This document shows positions 7,431 to 16,278 of a stretch of 19,702 nucleotides of DNA, piece by piece. The stretch's first letter is position 1; every line of letters starts with the position of its first letter. The DNA is taken from contig CAJQMX010000324.1 in NCBI GenBank assembly GCA_905479515.1, positions 1 through 19,702 of the forward strand. The letters run 5' to 3'. Source of the DNA: an uncultured Parasphingopyxis sp. Lineage in GTDB: Bacteria > Pseudomonadota > Alphaproteobacteria > Sphingomonadales > Sphingomonadaceae. Position numbers and translations under genes: made by a program. Under the pieces are notes generated by a model. That model made no database searches. It had not been told where the DNA came from and worked only from the letters and a program-made list of their open reading frames with translations.

Positions 7431-9254
7431 CTATGCAGCAGCTTCCCCTAACAATTCCAACTCATCGTGCAAACGCTGCTTTTCTTCCATCAGTCGCTTG
7501 CGACGTTCCGATTCCCTGTTCCAGACCCCTTCAAAATCTTCAGAGTCCGCCGCCTGTTCCAGGTTGGCGCGGACGCTTTCCAGATTGTCTTCAAGCTCCT
7601 GGCTGCGGGCGATAGTATCGATGGCCGCTTCCAGATCTCGTACCGCAACTTCCGGGTCTGTCTTGCGATAAAAGAATGAAAAGCCGAGATCGCGCCAAGA
7701 ATGCCTCTTTTCTGCCGATTCCAACTCCGCATCCGCCAATATGGTCTCTATCATGTCTTCATCAAGGTCTGGGCGCTCAAAAGCCGCCGCAACCAACAGG
7801 TCGCGCCAGCGCGAGAGCAAGCCTTCGCTAATGTGAAGTGCCTGAATTTGATCGGCATGCGATTGCACGACAGCCGGATAGCGTGACAGGCCGAGAAGAA
7901 TGGCGCGGATATAAAGATCGAGACCCTGCAGCGCATTCCGGCCGCCTGTGGCCGCGAGCGCATCGCGAACGAAATCGACCTCTTTCTTCTTCCAGCCGAA
8001 CGCATCCCAGAAGCGATCGCGGAATTCGCGGCCAAATTCTTCGCGCATTGCCGGATCACCCATCGCGCTCGCCAGTTCATTAAGGCGTCGCTTGAGTTTG
8101 GCCCGCTCCGTTGGGCTTTTCGGGTCGATCTGCGCCGTTTCATAGCGCCACATGAAGGTATCAAGGCTTAGCGGATTTGCGAATTGATCGCGCAAGCTCG
8201 CGGTGCCGCCGGAACGGATGATGTCATCCGGATCCTGCCCGGGTGGCAGTTGTACGAAAGCAAGTGTGCGTTCGGGCGTGATTTCGGGCATCGCGCGTTC
8301 AATTGCGCGGGCGGCCGCCTTCTGCCCGGCGGAATCGCCATCGAAGCACAGGATCGGGGCCTCGTCGACACGCCACAACATGGTCAGCTGGTTCTCGGTC
8401 AGCGCGGTGCCGAGAGGGGCAACGGCTTCCTTGAACCCGGCTTGGTCCAGCGCGATGACATCCATTTGACCTTCGACAACGATGATGCGTTTGGCATCGC
8501 GCGCAGCAGGGGAGGCGCGGTCAAAATTGTAGATCGTCCGGCCCTTGTCGAACAGCGGCGTATCGGGCGAGTTCAGATATTTGGGTTTGCCGTCGCCGAT
8601 GATCCGCCCGCTAAATGCAATAACGCGGCCGCGCTGATCGCGGATCGGAAACATCAACCGGCTGCGGAACCGATCATAGGGGGAGCGCCCTGCCTCTTCC
8701 GGCACAGCGATCAGACCTGCCTCGATCAGCTTGTCCCGGCCAAATTCCTTGAGTGCCTCTTCCAGCTTGCCCCGCGCATCGGGCGCGAAGCCGAGAGCGA
8801 ATGCCTGCTGCGTCGCTGCGCTGATGCCGCGCTCTTCAAGATATGCGCGCGTTTCCGCTCCGGCAGGGCTTCGCAGTTGTTCGATATACCAGGAAGCGGC
8901 CGCTTCCATTACGTCGCGCAGGCTTGCTGACTTTTCCTGCCGTTCGCGCATCTGCGGATCCGGCGCGGGGACCTGCATCCCGGCACCATCGGCCAGTTCT
9001 TTTACCGCATCGATAAAGGGCAGACCGCGCGTTTCGGTGAGATAGCGAATAGCATCACCATGCGCGCCGCAGCCAAAGCAATGGTAAAAGCCTTTTTCGT
9101 CATTGACGGTGAAAGACGGGGTCTTTTCCTTATGGAATGGGCAACAGGCCTTCCATTCCCGACCGGCCTTTTGAAGTTTGGTGTGTTTTCCGATGACGCT
9201 GGACAGCGTCGTGCGCATGCGAAGCTCATCGAGAAAGGCAGGCGAAAGAGACAT
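7431..9254 (-). CDS. dnaG: DNA primase DnaG
   Basis: Primase makes the RNA primers for the replication fork and binds DnaB helicase through its C-terminal domain. Seen in the 607 residues: a CHC2 zinc finger with C38, H41, C59 and C62 ([11 protein letters not shown], then [11 protein letters not shown]), the catalytic core with [14 protein letters not shown] (225-238), and the Toprim metal site EGQMD (261-265), DGDSAG (305-310) and DPDD (341-344). The C-terminal helicase-binding part is helical and charged. Length is normal. The ATG at 9254 has no good Shine-Dalgarno; AGGGCC abuts it, directly preceded by a perfect TATAAT on the minus strand. It is followed by rpoD 23 bases later, as in the classical macromolecular-synthesis operon. 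rpsU is absent, and a lipoprotein gene precedes it. Confidence 0.99.
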   Translation of the reverse strand: MSLSPAFLDELRMRTTLSSVIGKHTKLQKAGREWKACCPFHKEKTPSFTVNDEKGFYHCFGCGAHGDAIRYLTETRGLPFIDAVKELADGAGMQVPAPDPQMRERQEKSASLRDVMEAAASWYIEQLRSPAGAETRAYLEERGISAATQQAFALGFAPDARGKLEEALKEFGRDKLIEAGLIAVPEEAGRSPYDRFRSRLMFPIRDQRGRVIAFSGRIIGDGKPKYLNSPDTPLFDKGRTIYNFDRASPAARDAKRIIVVEGQMDVIALDQAGFKEAVAPLGTALTENQLTMLWRVDEAPILCFDGDSAGQKAAARAIERAMPEITPERTLAFVQLPPGQDPDDIIRSGGTASLRDQFANPLSLDTFMWRYETAQIDPKSPTERAKLKRRLNELASAMGDPAMREEFGREFRDRFWDAFGWKKKEVDFVRDALAATGGRNALQGLDLYIRAILLGLSRYPAVVQSHADQIQALHISEGLLSRWRDLLVAAAFERPDLDEDMIETILADAELESAEKRHSWRDLGFSFFYRKTDPEVAVRDLEAAIDTIARSQELEDNLESVRANLEQAADSEDFEGVWNRESERRKRLMEEKQRLHDELELLGEAAA

Positions 9255-9289
9255 GGCCCTATTATAACGGGGCTAGCGCATGTGCGCTG
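9255..9289 (-). promoter_or_regulatory. Possible dnaG-proximal promoter with overlapping inverted repeat
   Basis: On the minus strand a perfect TATAAT (plus-strand 9261-9266) ends six bases before the dnaG ATG, so transcription from it would start at or near the A of the ATG and give a leaderless mRNA. No convincing -35 box is found at 16-19 bases' spacing. An inverted repeat AGCGCA-TG-TGCGCT (9275-9288) covers the spacer/-35 zone and could be an operator. This is suggestive only. Confidence 0.3.
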
Positions 9290-9313
9290 AAATTTCAATC
9301 GTTGAGCCGGCTA

Positions 9314-10012
9314 TTATTCACAAACTGCGGCGATTTCTCCGCCCTCACTGGGCATCGGACCGCGACCGGTCGCCTCTAGCCCGTCGGCAACAAAGCGATA
9401 TTCACCATCCGGGCCGCTTGGTGGCTGGGTCGATTGCCAGAAAAAGGTAATCGTCTCGCCCGTGCTCCAGCCCGATTCTTCGGGGAAACTCCAGGTGAGT
9501 CGTCCATCCGCGCAGCTGATCGAGGCGTTGAAGCCATCTACGAGCACTTCCTGAGCATCAAAGACGGAATAACCGGCCACCCCGGTAAATCCATGCGCCG
9601 GGAAGGCGAGGCCGAAGCTGGAGGCACTTTCTACAGGGCGAACCAGTTCCGGCATTGGGAAGGGCGGGTCGTTGGGGCCGTCAAAACCCGGGCGCACTTC
9701 ATGGATATAGGTGTAGATCATGCCTTCTTCAGCGGTTTCCGGATTGCACGGATCGACGCCATCGGGGCATTGTACACGGCTCGCGATATCGCCAAGCGCC
9801 GTATCATCGACGACTAACGAAGCTTCCACCTCCGGCCCCAGCGGGCCCTGGATCGTCCCACCCAGGGTCAGCGAAGCAAAATCCGTTGGCGTGATGATGT
9901 GGCTTGGTTCTGTGAGCGTTGCATCCTCTGCGGGATCGGCAGTCTCTTCGACCGGCCCGCCTGAACAGGCCGCAAGAATGAGGGGGAAAAGCAGAAAAGA
10001 AGCAGGGCGCAT
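9314..10012 (-). CDS. Lipoprotein of unknown function between yqeY and dnaG
   Basis: A 232-residue protein beginning with a lipoprotein signal MRPASFLLFPLILAAC; the lipobox is LAAC with C16 as the lipid-attachment cysteine. The mature N terminus is acidic and low-complexity (ETADPAEDATLTEP), a typical linker. The rest reads as beta-rich with many Gly, Pro and Thr, and has four more cysteines: a CPDGVDPC pair, one in SISCADG and one in the C-terminal AVCE. I recognise no domain. The open frame extends to a TTG at 10015, but the ATG at 10012 has AGGA about seven bases upstream and is preferred. It lies between yqeY and dnaG on their strand, 59 bases before dnaG. A candidate EcfG-type promoter sits about 40-65 bases before its start. 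Confidence 0.75.
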   Translation of the reverse strand: MRPASFLLFPLILAACSGGPVEETADPAEDATLTEPSHIITPTDFASLTLGGTIQGPLGPEVEASLVVDDTALGDIASRVQCPDGVDPCNPETAEEGMIYTYIHEVRPGFDGPNDPPFPMPELVRPVESASSFGLAFPAHGFTGVAGYSVFDAQEVLVDGFNASISCADGRLTWSFPEESGWSTGETITFFWQSTQPPSGPDGEYRFVADGLEATGRGPMPSEGGEIAAVCE

Positions 10013-10050
10013 CAATTATCCTGAATTTGGGAATATCATGTGAAACAGGC

Positions 10051-10076
10051 AACGCTTGATGTCGGCACCAAGTTCC
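10051..10076 (-). promoter_or_regulatory. Candidate EcfG-type (general stress) promoter
   Basis: On the minus strand, GGAAC (10076-10072) is followed after 17 bases by CGTT (10054-10051). This matches the consensus GGAAC-N16/17-CGTT known for the alphaproteobacterial general-stress sigma factor EcfG. It is intergenic, correctly oriented, and would give a leader of roughly 30 bases before the lipoprotein ATG at 10012. The motif was read by eye; no expression evidence is available. Confidence 0.55.
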
Positions 10077-10100
10077 CCCGCGTCAACCAGCTAGTCAACC

Positions 10101-10559
10101 CTAACTGCTGACCAGCCGCGCCTTAACCAATCCGCTGGCCTTGCCCATGTCGATTTCGCCGGCATGACGCGCCTTGAGCTGCCCCATGATTTTGCCCATG
10201 TCCTGCGGGCCTTGCGCGCCGGTTTCGGCGATCAGCGCATCAATGATCGCGCCGGTTTCCTCTTCGCTCATCATGGCGGGCAGGAATTCTTCGATAACGG
10301 TGACCTCGGCCTTTTCCGCATCGGCCAGTTCCTGACGCCCGCCATTTTCATACATCGTAATCGACTCGCGGCGCTGCTTGACCATTTTCTGCAGCACTTC
10401 AACGATCATAGCATCATCATCTTTCGCGCCGCCATCCGCGCGCAGTTCGATATCGCGATCCTTGATCTTGGAGAGGATAAGGCGGACAGCGGCGGTTCGC
10501 GGCTTGTCTCCTGCCTTCATGGAGGTCACCTGGGCGGCCTTGATATCGTCGCGGATCAT
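10101..10559 (-). CDS. GatB/YqeY domain protein
   Basis: A 152-residue protein of the YqeY family (PF09424), homologous to the C-terminal tRNA-binding domain of the amidotransferase subunit GatB. Its own role is not well defined. Seen: the N-terminal block MIRDDIKAAQVTSMKAGDK, then RTAAVRLILSKIKDRDIE, the mid-region MVKQRRESITMYENGGR, and the C-terminal MGKIMGQLKARHAGEIDMG. These cover both helical subdomains. The open frame extends to 10589, but the ATG at 10559 is preceded by AAAGGAAA at a good distance and gives the usual family length. The gene diverges from carA, and on its own strand is followed by the lipoprotein, dnaG and rpoD. yqeY near dnaG-rpoD is a widely conserved arrangement. 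Confidence 0.93.
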   Translation of the reverse strand: MIRDDIKAAQVTSMKAGDKPRTAAVRLILSKIKDRDIELRADGGAKDDDAMIVEVLQKMVKQRRESITMYENGGRQELADAEKAEVTVIEEFLPAMMSEEETGAIIDALIAETGAQGPQDMGKIMGQLKARHAGEIDMGKASGLVKARLVSS

Positions 10560-10699
10560 GGGGTATTTCCTTTGCAAATCTCTCATCATTCCCTAGCTGG
10601 GGATAAAGCAATTGAACAGACATTGACCCGGCGGGTGACGGCCCCTAGCTGACAGCCGTTTGCGCGCCCGGCAAACTTTACACATTGGGACTGATCATC
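10560..10699. promoter_or_regulatory. Divergent yqeY/carA promoter region with a 9-bp direct repeat
   Basis: This 140-base region must hold the promoters of both yqeY (-) and carA (+). CCCTAGCTG occurs twice in the same orientation, at 10591-10599 and 10643-10651, 52 bases apart start to start (about five helical turns). A TTGACC at 10623-10628 is a possible carA -35 box, but the hexamer 17 bases further on (TAGCTG) is a poor -10. GGGA about nine bases before the ATG at 10700 may serve as the carA ribosome binding site. Confidence 0.35.
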
Positions 10700-11875
10700 A
10701 TGGCTGACGCCAAAATATCCAACACGCCCGACACAGCAACGGGCGTATTGGTTCTGGCGGATGGCACCTGTGTCTGGGGCCGTGGCTTCGGTGCAGAGGG
10801 CGATGCGGTTGGGGAAATCTGCTTCAATACCGCGATGACCGGCTATCAGGAAAGCATGACCGACCCGAGCTATGCCGGGCAGATCATCACATTCACATTT
10901 CCCCATATCGGCAATGTCGGCACCAATGTGGAAGATATGGAAACCCTCAATCCGCATGCGTTGGGCTGTATCGTGCGCGAGGATGTGACCGACCCGAGCA
11001 ATTTCCGGTCCAGCCAGCATTATGATCAATGGCTGAAGGTGAATGGCCGGATCGGGATTTCCGGCGTCGATACGCGTGCGCTAACCCGGCTGATCCGCAT
11101 GAAGGGTGCGCCCAATGGCGTGATCGCACATAGTGCAGACGGCGAATTTGATATCGACGCGCTGAAAGCCAAAGCGGCCGACTGGCCGGGGCTTGAGGGC
11201 ATGGACCTCGCCAAGACGGTCAGCACGACGCAGCAATATGGCTGGGATGACGGGCTCTGGAAACTTGGTTCCGGTGTTGCGCTGGGTGAAGGCGACGATC
11301 AGAACCGTCCGCATGTTGTCGCCATCGACTATGGCGCAAAACGCAACATCCTGCGCCACCTCGTCAATGCTGGTGCGCGGGTGACGGTGGTGCCGGGCGA
11401 AGCAACGTTTGACGATGTGATGCGTCACGAGCCCGATGGCATCTTCCTCGCCAACGGCCCTGGCGATCCGGCGGCAACCGGCGTTTACGCCGTGCCGGTG
11501 ATCCAGCAGCTGCTCGAAACCGGCAAACCCATTTTCGGTATCTGTCTCGGCCATCAGATGCTGGGCATTGCGGCGGGCGCGAAGACGATCAAGATGCACC
11601 AGGGCCATCGCGGCGCCAACCACCCGGTCCATCGGCTGGACGATGGCCGGGTTGAGATCACCAGCATGAATCACGGCTTTGCCGTCGATATCGACACGCT
11701 GCCCGAGGGCGTGACGGCGACGCATGTCAGCCTGTTCGACGGCAGCCTGTGCGGGCTGGAACTGACGGACAAGCCCGCATTCAGCGTGCAATATCATCCT
11801 GAAGCGAGCCCGGGACCACAGGATAGTGCGTATTTGTTCGCGAAGTTTGTGGGGCAATTGGGGCTTCGAAAATGA
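10700..11875 (+). CDS. carA: Carbamoyl-phosphate synthase small subunit (glutamine amidotransferase)
   Basis: CarA hydrolyses glutamine and channels ammonia to CarB, making carbamoyl phosphate for arginine and pyrimidine synthesis. In the 391 residues the N-terminal CPSase small-chain domain is clear (GEICFNTAMTGYQE at 38-51, DPSYAGQIITFTFPHIGN at 55-72). The class I amidotransferase domain has the nucleophile C282 in FGICLGHQMLG and H366/E368 in QYHPEASPGPQD. The frame stays open back to a TTG at 10685; the ATG at 10700, giving MADAKIS, has a GGGA upstream and is the better start. The gene diverges from yqeY. carB follows on the same strand, but only after a small lipoprotein gene and a terminator, 470 bases downstream. 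A weak 5-bp hairpin follows its stop (11881-11893). Confidence 0.98.
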   Translation: MADAKISNTPDTATGVLVLADGTCVWGRGFGAEGDAVGEICFNTAMTGYQESMTDPSYAGQIITFTFPHIGNVGTNVEDMETLNPHALGCIVREDVTDPSNFRSSQHYDQWLKVNGRIGISGVDTRALTRLIRMKGAPNGVIAHSADGEFDIDALKAKAADWPGLEGMDLAKTVSTTQQYGWDDGLWKLGSGVALGEGDDQNRPHVVAIDYGAKRNILRHLVNAGARVTVVPGEATFDDVMRHEPDGIFLANGPGDPAATGVYAVPVIQQLLETGKPIFGICLGHQMLGIAAGAKTIKMHQGHRGANHPVHRLDDGRVEITSMNHGFAVDIDTLPEGVTATHVSLFDGSLCGLELTDKPAFSVQYHPEASPGPQDSAYLFAKFVGQLGLRK

Positions 11876-11992
11876 TCGGGGGTTCGATGAACCTCATATC
11901 TGGCGATTGAACGTAATTCGTGCGACGATGAAATCGGGTGCGTAAATCAAGGCGGGGAATGGTCCGCGTCATTATCACTAAGGGGTAATTTT

Positions 11993-12259
11993 ATGAAATA
12001 TCTTGTTGTTCTGGCGGCTACGGTTGCACTGGCCGGTTGTGGCGGTTCTGTTCGCGAACAGGCCGAAGCGCAATGTGCCGAACAGACCGAAGCCATGGGC
12101 GCGCAGCTGACCGCAGCAGGCGTTGATCCGGCTGAATTCTGCACCTGCATTCTGGCCGATATCGACGACAGCAGCTCTGTCGCGGACGCCAACGAAGCGA
12201 TCACTGGTCGCACGCAGCAGTGCGTTTCCGAAGCGCTTCAGGGTGCTACGGCCGGCTAA
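11993..12259 (+). CDS. Small cysteine-containing lipoprotein between carA and carB
   Basis: An 88-residue protein with a lipoprotein signal MKYLVVLAATVALAGC (lipobox LAGC, lipid cysteine C16). The mature part is short, acidic and helical, and holds four cysteines at residues 28, 50, 52 and 77, including a CTC motif. The spacing suggests disulfides within a small helical hairpin; metal binding is less likely because no histidines are present. I recognise no family. The ATG at 11993 is preceded by AAGGGG seven bases upstream, a strong site. The gene lies 117 bases after carA and is followed within 10 bases by a strong terminator, so it ends a transcript and may have its own promoter. No functional link to carbamoyl-phosphate synthesis is evident. 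Confidence 0.8.
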   Translation: MKYLVVLAATVALAGCGGSVREQAEAQCAEQTEAMGAQLTAAGVDPAEFCTCILADIDDSSSVADANEAITGRTQQCVSEALQGATAG

Positions 12260-12268
12260 CTCTCTACC

Positions 12269-12310
12269 GGGCCGGCGTGCAGGCATATCCGCGCGTCGGC
12301 CCATTTTTTT
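12269..12310 (+). terminator. Strong intrinsic terminator just upstream of carB
   Basis: GGGCCGGCGTGC (12269-12280) pairs with GCGCGTCGGCCC (12291-12302) to form a 12-bp stem with two G-U pairs and a 10-base loop, followed by A and seven T residues (12304-12310). This is the most convincing terminator in the window. It lies 10 bases after the lipoprotein stop and 35 bases before the carB start codon. Confidence 0.88.
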
Positions 12311-12345
12311 GACCAAATACTCTGACCTGCAAGGAACACGGCCTC

Positions 12346-15300
12346 GTGCCTAAACGTACCGACATATCTTCCATCCTGATTATTGGCGCAGGCCCGATCA
12401 TTATCGGCCAGGCCTGTGAGTTTGATTATTCTGGCACACAGGCGGTGAAAGCGCTCAAGGAAGAGGGCTATCGGATCATCCTCGTCAATTCGAATCCGGC
12501 GACGATTATGACCGACCCCGAGCTGGCGGACGCGACCTATGTCGAGCCGATCACGCCCGGCATTGTCGCCAAGATTATCGCCAAGGAGCGGCGCGAACGC
12601 CCGGATGATACGCTCGTCCTGCTGCCGACCATGGGCGGGCAGACGGCGCTCAACACGGCGCTGGCGTTGCATGAAGACGGTACGCTTGAGAAATATGGTG
12701 TCGAGATGATCGGCGCGGATGCCGATGCGATCGACAAGGCGGAAGACCGGCTGCGGTTCCGCGATGCAATGTCGAAGATCGGCCTTGAAAGCCCGCGTTC
12801 CCTTATCGCACATGATATGGATGAGGCGCTGGAGGGGCTGGAATATGTGGGCTTGCCCACCATCATTCGCCCGAGCTTCACGATGGGCGGCACCGGCGGC
12901 GGTATCGCCTATAACCGCGAAGAGTTTGAAGAGATTGTGCGCGGCGGCCTTTCCGCCAGCCCGACCACCGAAGTGCTGATCGAAGAATCGGTATTGGGGT
13001 GGAAAGAATATGAGATGGAGGTTGTTCGCGACAAGAATGACAATTGCATCATCATTTGCTCCATCGAGAATATCGATCCGATGGGTGTGCACACCGGAGA
13101 CAGCATCACGATCGCGCCCGCGCTGACGCTGACCGACAAAGAATATCAGATCATGCGCAATGCATCGATCTCCTGCCTGCGCGAGATCGGCATCGAAACG
13201 GGCGGATCTAATGTCCAGTTCGCGGTGAACCCCAAGGATGGGCGTCTCGTCGTTATCGAGATGAATCCGCGCGTGTCGCGCAGCTCCGCTCTTGCCTCCA
13301 AAGCGACCGGTTTCCCGATTGCGAAAGTCGCTGCGAAACTGGCGGTTGGCTATACGCTCGACGAAATCGATAATGATATTACCGGGGTTACGCCTGCGAG
13401 CTTTGAGCCGACGATCGATTATATCGTCACCAAGATCCCGCGCTTCGCCTTTGAAAAATTCAAGGGCGCGGAATCGACCCTTGGCACGGCGATGAAGTCG
13501 GTCGGCGAAGTGATGGCCATTGGCCGCAACTTCCACGAGAGCCTGCAAAAGGCCCTGCGTGGGCTGGAGACGGGGCTTGTCGGCCTGAACTGGGTTGATG
13601 ATCTGGTTGGTGCACCCAAGGCGCGGATCGAGGCGGCACTGTCCGAAGTCTCGCCCGATCGGCTGCTGGTGATCGCCCAGGCCTTGCGCGAAGGGCTGAG
13701 CATCGAAGATGTGCACGCGGTTACCAAATATGATCCCTGGTTCCTGGAGCGATTGTCCGAAATTATCGAGGCCGAACGCGGCGTGATGGAAAATGGCTTG
13801 CCCAATGATGCGGCGGGCCTGCGCAAGCTGAAAGCCATGGGCTTTTCGGACAACCGGCTGGCGCGGCTGGCGCTGGAATCCACCCATATCCGCGAAGGCA
13901 TGGACAAGGCGGCCTACAGCCCCGGCCTGATCGGCGAAACATTGCAGGCGATGGCGGGCGGCGTGACCGAAAGCCAGGTGCGCGCGCTGCGCCACAAGTT
14001 GGGCGTGCGCCCGGTGTTCAAGCGGATCGACACCTGTGCGGCCGAGTTCGAAGCGAAGACGCCGTATATGTATTCGACCTATGAGGCGCCGAGCTTTGGC
14101 GAACCGGAATGCGAAGCCATGCCATCAGACCGCAAAAAGGTCGTGATTCTGGGCGGCGGACCTAACCGGATCGGGCAGGGGATCGAGTTCGACTATTGCT
14201 GCTGCCATGCCTGTTACGCGCTGGAAGAGCAGGGTTATGAAACCATCATGATCAACTGCAATCCCGAAACCGTGTCGACGGACTATGATACGTCTGACCG
14301 GCTCTATTTCGAACCGCTGACCGCCGAAGATGTGCTCGAAATCCTGCATGTCGAGCAGCAGAATGGAGAGCTTGCCGGTGTGATCGTGCAGTTTGGCGGG
14401 CAAACACCGCTCAATCTTGCGAAAGCGCTGGAAGAGGCGGGTATCCCGATCCTTGGCACGTCGCCCGATGCGATTGACCTGGCGGAAGATAGGGAACGGT
14501 TTGCGGCACTGGTTGGCAAGCTTGACCTGAAACAGCCGGAAAACGGCATCGCGCGGAGTGCCGAAGAGGCACTCGCGGTGGCCCGCCGTATTGGATATCC
14601 GGTGCTTATGCGCCCGTCATATGTTCTGGGCGGCAGGGCTATGGAGATTGTCGACAGCGATGCCCAGCTTGAGGATTATATCCAGACGGCGGTGAAGGTG
14701 TCCGGGGACAGTCCGGTGCTGATTGACCAGTATCTGCGCGACGCCATCGAGATGGATGTCGATGCGATTGCCGATGGAGATACCGTCGTTGTGGCCGGTG
14801 TTCTTCAGCATATTGAGGAAGCGGGCGTCCATTCGGGTGATAGCGCCTGCACGATCCCGCCCTACAATCTGCCCGATGCCATAATTGCGGAAATTGAGCG
14901 GCAGACCGAGGCGCTGGCCGTTGCGCTCAAGGTGCGCGGATTGATGAATATCCAGTTCGCCGTGAAAGATGGCGAGGTCTATCTCATCGAGGTCAATCCG
15001 CGCGCAAGCCGGACCGTGCCCTTTGTCGCCAAGGCTATCGGCCATCCGGTGGCCAAAATCGCCGCGCGCGTCATGGCCGGAGAGAAGCTGGCTGACCTGC
15101 CGAAGATCGACCGGGCTATCAAGCATATCGCGGTGAAAGAGGCGGTTTTCCCCTTTGCGCGCTTCCAGGGCACCGATCCGGTCTTGTCACCCGAGATGAA
15201 ATCGACCGGTGAGGTCATGGGTATCGACAGCGATTTCGCGATTGCCTTTGCCAAGTCGCAACTCGCCGTTGGAACGCAGCTGCCTGAGAAAGGCACGCTG

Positions 15301-15696
15301 TTCGTGTCGGTGAAAGAAAGCGACAAGCCGCATATCCTGCAGGCGATCAAGGATATCAGCAGCTACGGGTTTTCGATTATTGCGACCGCCGGCACGGCAA
15401 AATTCCTTCAGGACAATGGTGTGGAGGCGCAGCGGATCAACAAGGTTGCGCAGGGCCGCCCCCATATTGTGGACGCGATTGTGGATGGTGAGATCGATCT
15501 GATCTTCAACACAACCGAAGGCTGGCAGTCTCTCAAAGACAGCGCATCCATACGGAAATCGGCAGTTTCCAGCCAGATTCCCTATTTCACCACGACGCCC
15601 GCCAGCATTGCTGCCGTACGGGCAATTGGGGCTTTGCGCACGACAGAGCTTGAAGTGAGACCATTACAGTCTTATTATTCAGTCGCCGATCGCTAA
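12346..15696 (+). CDS. carB: Carbamoyl-phosphate synthase large subunit
   Basis: CarB uses two ATP, bicarbonate and the ammonia supplied by CarA to make carbamoyl phosphate. The 1116 residues hold two homologous ATP-grasp halves. The first starts with [20 protein letters not shown] (about 10-29) and the second with [15 protein letters not shown] (about 600-614). Between them is the oligomerisation region, and at the C terminus (about 960-1116) an MGS-like allosteric domain with [15 protein letters not shown]. coli CarB has 1073 residues; the longer form is usual in alphaproteobacteria. The start is a GTG at 12346 giving MPKRTDIS; AAGGA (12331-12335) is ten bases upstream, a little far. A strong terminator precedes the gene, so either read-through or an unrecognised promoter must drive it. 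greA follows 78 bases later. Confidence 0.98.
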   Translation: MPKRTDISSILIIGAGPIIIGQACEFDYSGTQAVKALKEEGYRIILVNSNPATIMTDPELADATYVEPITPGIVAKIIAKERRERPDDTLVLLPTMGGQTALNTALALHEDGTLEKYGVEMIGADADAIDKAEDRLRFRDAMSKIGLESPRSLIAHDMDEALEGLEYVGLPTIIRPSFTMGGTGGGIAYNREEFEEIVRGGLSASPTTEVLIEESVLGWKEYEMEVVRDKNDNCIIICSIENIDPMGVHTGDSITIAPALTLTDKEYQIMRNASISCLREIGIETGGSNVQFAVNPKDGRLVVIEMNPRVSRSSALASKATGFPIAKVAAKLAVGYTLDEIDNDITGVTPASFEPTIDYIVTKIPRFAFEKFKGAESTLGTAMKSVGEVMAIGRNFHESLQKALRGLETGLVGLNWVDDLVGAPKARIEAALSEVSPDRLLVIAQALREGLSIEDVHAVTKYDPWFLERLSEIIEAERGVMENGLPNDAAGLRKLKAMGFSDNRLARLALESTHIREGMDKAAYSPGLIGETLQAMAGGVTESQVRALRHKLGVRPVFKRIDTCAAEFEAKTPYMYSTYEAPSFGEPECEAMPSDRKKVVILGGGPNRIGQGIEFDYCCCHACYALEEQGYETIMINCNPETVSTDYDTSDRLYFEPLTAEDVLEILHVEQQNGELAGVIVQFGGQTPLNLAKALEEAGIPILGTSPDAIDLAEDRERFAALVGKLDLKQPENGIARSAEEALAVARRIGYPVLMRPSYVLGGRAMEIVDSDAQLEDYIQTAVKVSGDSPVLIDQYLRDAIEMDVDAIADGDTVVVAGVLQHIEEAGVHSGDSACTIPPYNLPDAIIAEIERQTEALAVALKVRGLMNIQFAVKDGEVYLIEVNPRASRTVPFVAKAIGHPVAKIAARVMAGEKLADLPKIDRAIKHIAVKEAVFPFARFQGTDPVLSPEMKSTGEVMGIDSDFAIAFAKSQLAVGTQLPEKGTLFVSVKESDKPHILQAIKDISSYGFSIIATAGTAKFLQDNGVEAQRINKVAQGRPHIVDAIVDGEIDLIFNTTEGWQSLKDSASIRKSAVSSQIPYFTTTPASIAAVRAIGALRTTELEVRPLQSYYSVADR

Positions 15697-15723
15697 TCCC
15701 GACAATTTGCGCGGAAAAAGCAG

Positions 15724-15758
15724 GCGGACCCTGAAGGGCCGCTGGACGGCAAGTTTTT
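15724..15758 (+). promoter_or_regulatory. carB-greA intergenic hairpins (weak terminator or greA leader)
   Basis: Two small hairpins overlap. GCGG-A-CCC...GGG-CCGC (15724-15742) is a 7-bp stem with one bulged A. GCCG-CTGGA-CGGC (15738-15750) is followed three bases later by five T (15754-15758). They share bases 15738-15742 and so cannot form together. This could be a weak carB terminator or an attenuator-like greA leader. Confidence 0.35.
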
Positions 15759-15774
15759 GACGAAAGGTAAGGCA

Positions 15775-16254
15775 ATGGCGACGATTGAAAAGATGCCGAT
15801 GTTGGTTGAGGGTTATGACCGACTGAACGCGGAAGTGAAACGTCTGAAAGAGATTGAACGTATTGAAGTAATCAATGCGATTGAGGAAGCGCGTGCGCAT
15901 GGCGATCTCTCGGAAAATGCCGAATACCATGCCGCCAAGGAACGCCAGGGCCAGATTGAAGCGACGATTAGCGACTATGAAGATCGGTTGACCCGCGCAC
16001 AGGTTATCGATCCAAAGGATTTGTCCGGCGACAGGGTTGTGTTCGGCGCTACCGTCCATTTGCTGGATGAAGACGACAAGCCGCTGAAATATCAGATTGT
16101 CGGCGAGATCGAGGCGGATGCCAATTCCGGCCGCATTTCGTACAATTCACCGCTGGCCCGCGCGCTGATTGGCCGCAACAAGGGCGATGAAGTCGAATTC
16201 ACCGTTCCGGCTGGCGACAAATATTTCCTGATCGAGAAGATCGAGTTCATTTAA
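15775..16254 (+). CDS. greA: Transcription elongation factor GreA
   Basis: GreA rescues backtracked RNA polymerase by stimulating cleavage of the nascent RNA 3' end. The 159 residues match the family length of about 158. The N-terminal coiled coil carries the tip motif [18 protein letters not shown], whose acidic residues reach into the polymerase secondary channel. The C-terminal FKBP-like domain contains [32 protein letters not shown] at 15757 would lengthen the frame by six residues, but the ATG at 15775, with AAAGGTAAGG directly upstream, is the likely start. It follows carB by 78 bases, with hairpins in between, and precedes a rhomboid protease gene by 24 bases on the same strand. Confidence 0.98.
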   Translation: MATIEKMPMLVEGYDRLNAEVKRLKEIERIEVINAIEEARAHGDLSENAEYHAAKERQGQIEATISDYEDRLTRAQVIDPKDLSGDRVVFGATVHLLDEDDKPLKYQIVGEIEADANSGRISYNSPLARALIGRNKGDEVEFTVPAGDKYFLIEKIEFI

Positions 16255-16278
16255 GCGATAGAGCGAGGTAGCGGCTTT

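Noticed and set aside
12332..12357. GGAAC followed after 17 bases by CGTA, resembling an EcfG promoter at carB
   Set aside because: The second box is imperfect (CGTA) and lies inside the carB coding sequence downstream of the start codon, so it cannot drive the full gene.
12256..13995. 579-codon open frame on the minus strand opposite carB
   Set aside because: It is fully antisense to the unmistakable carB gene, starts internally, has no recognisable domain and a His/Arg/Asp-heavy composition typical of a GC-rich reverse frame.
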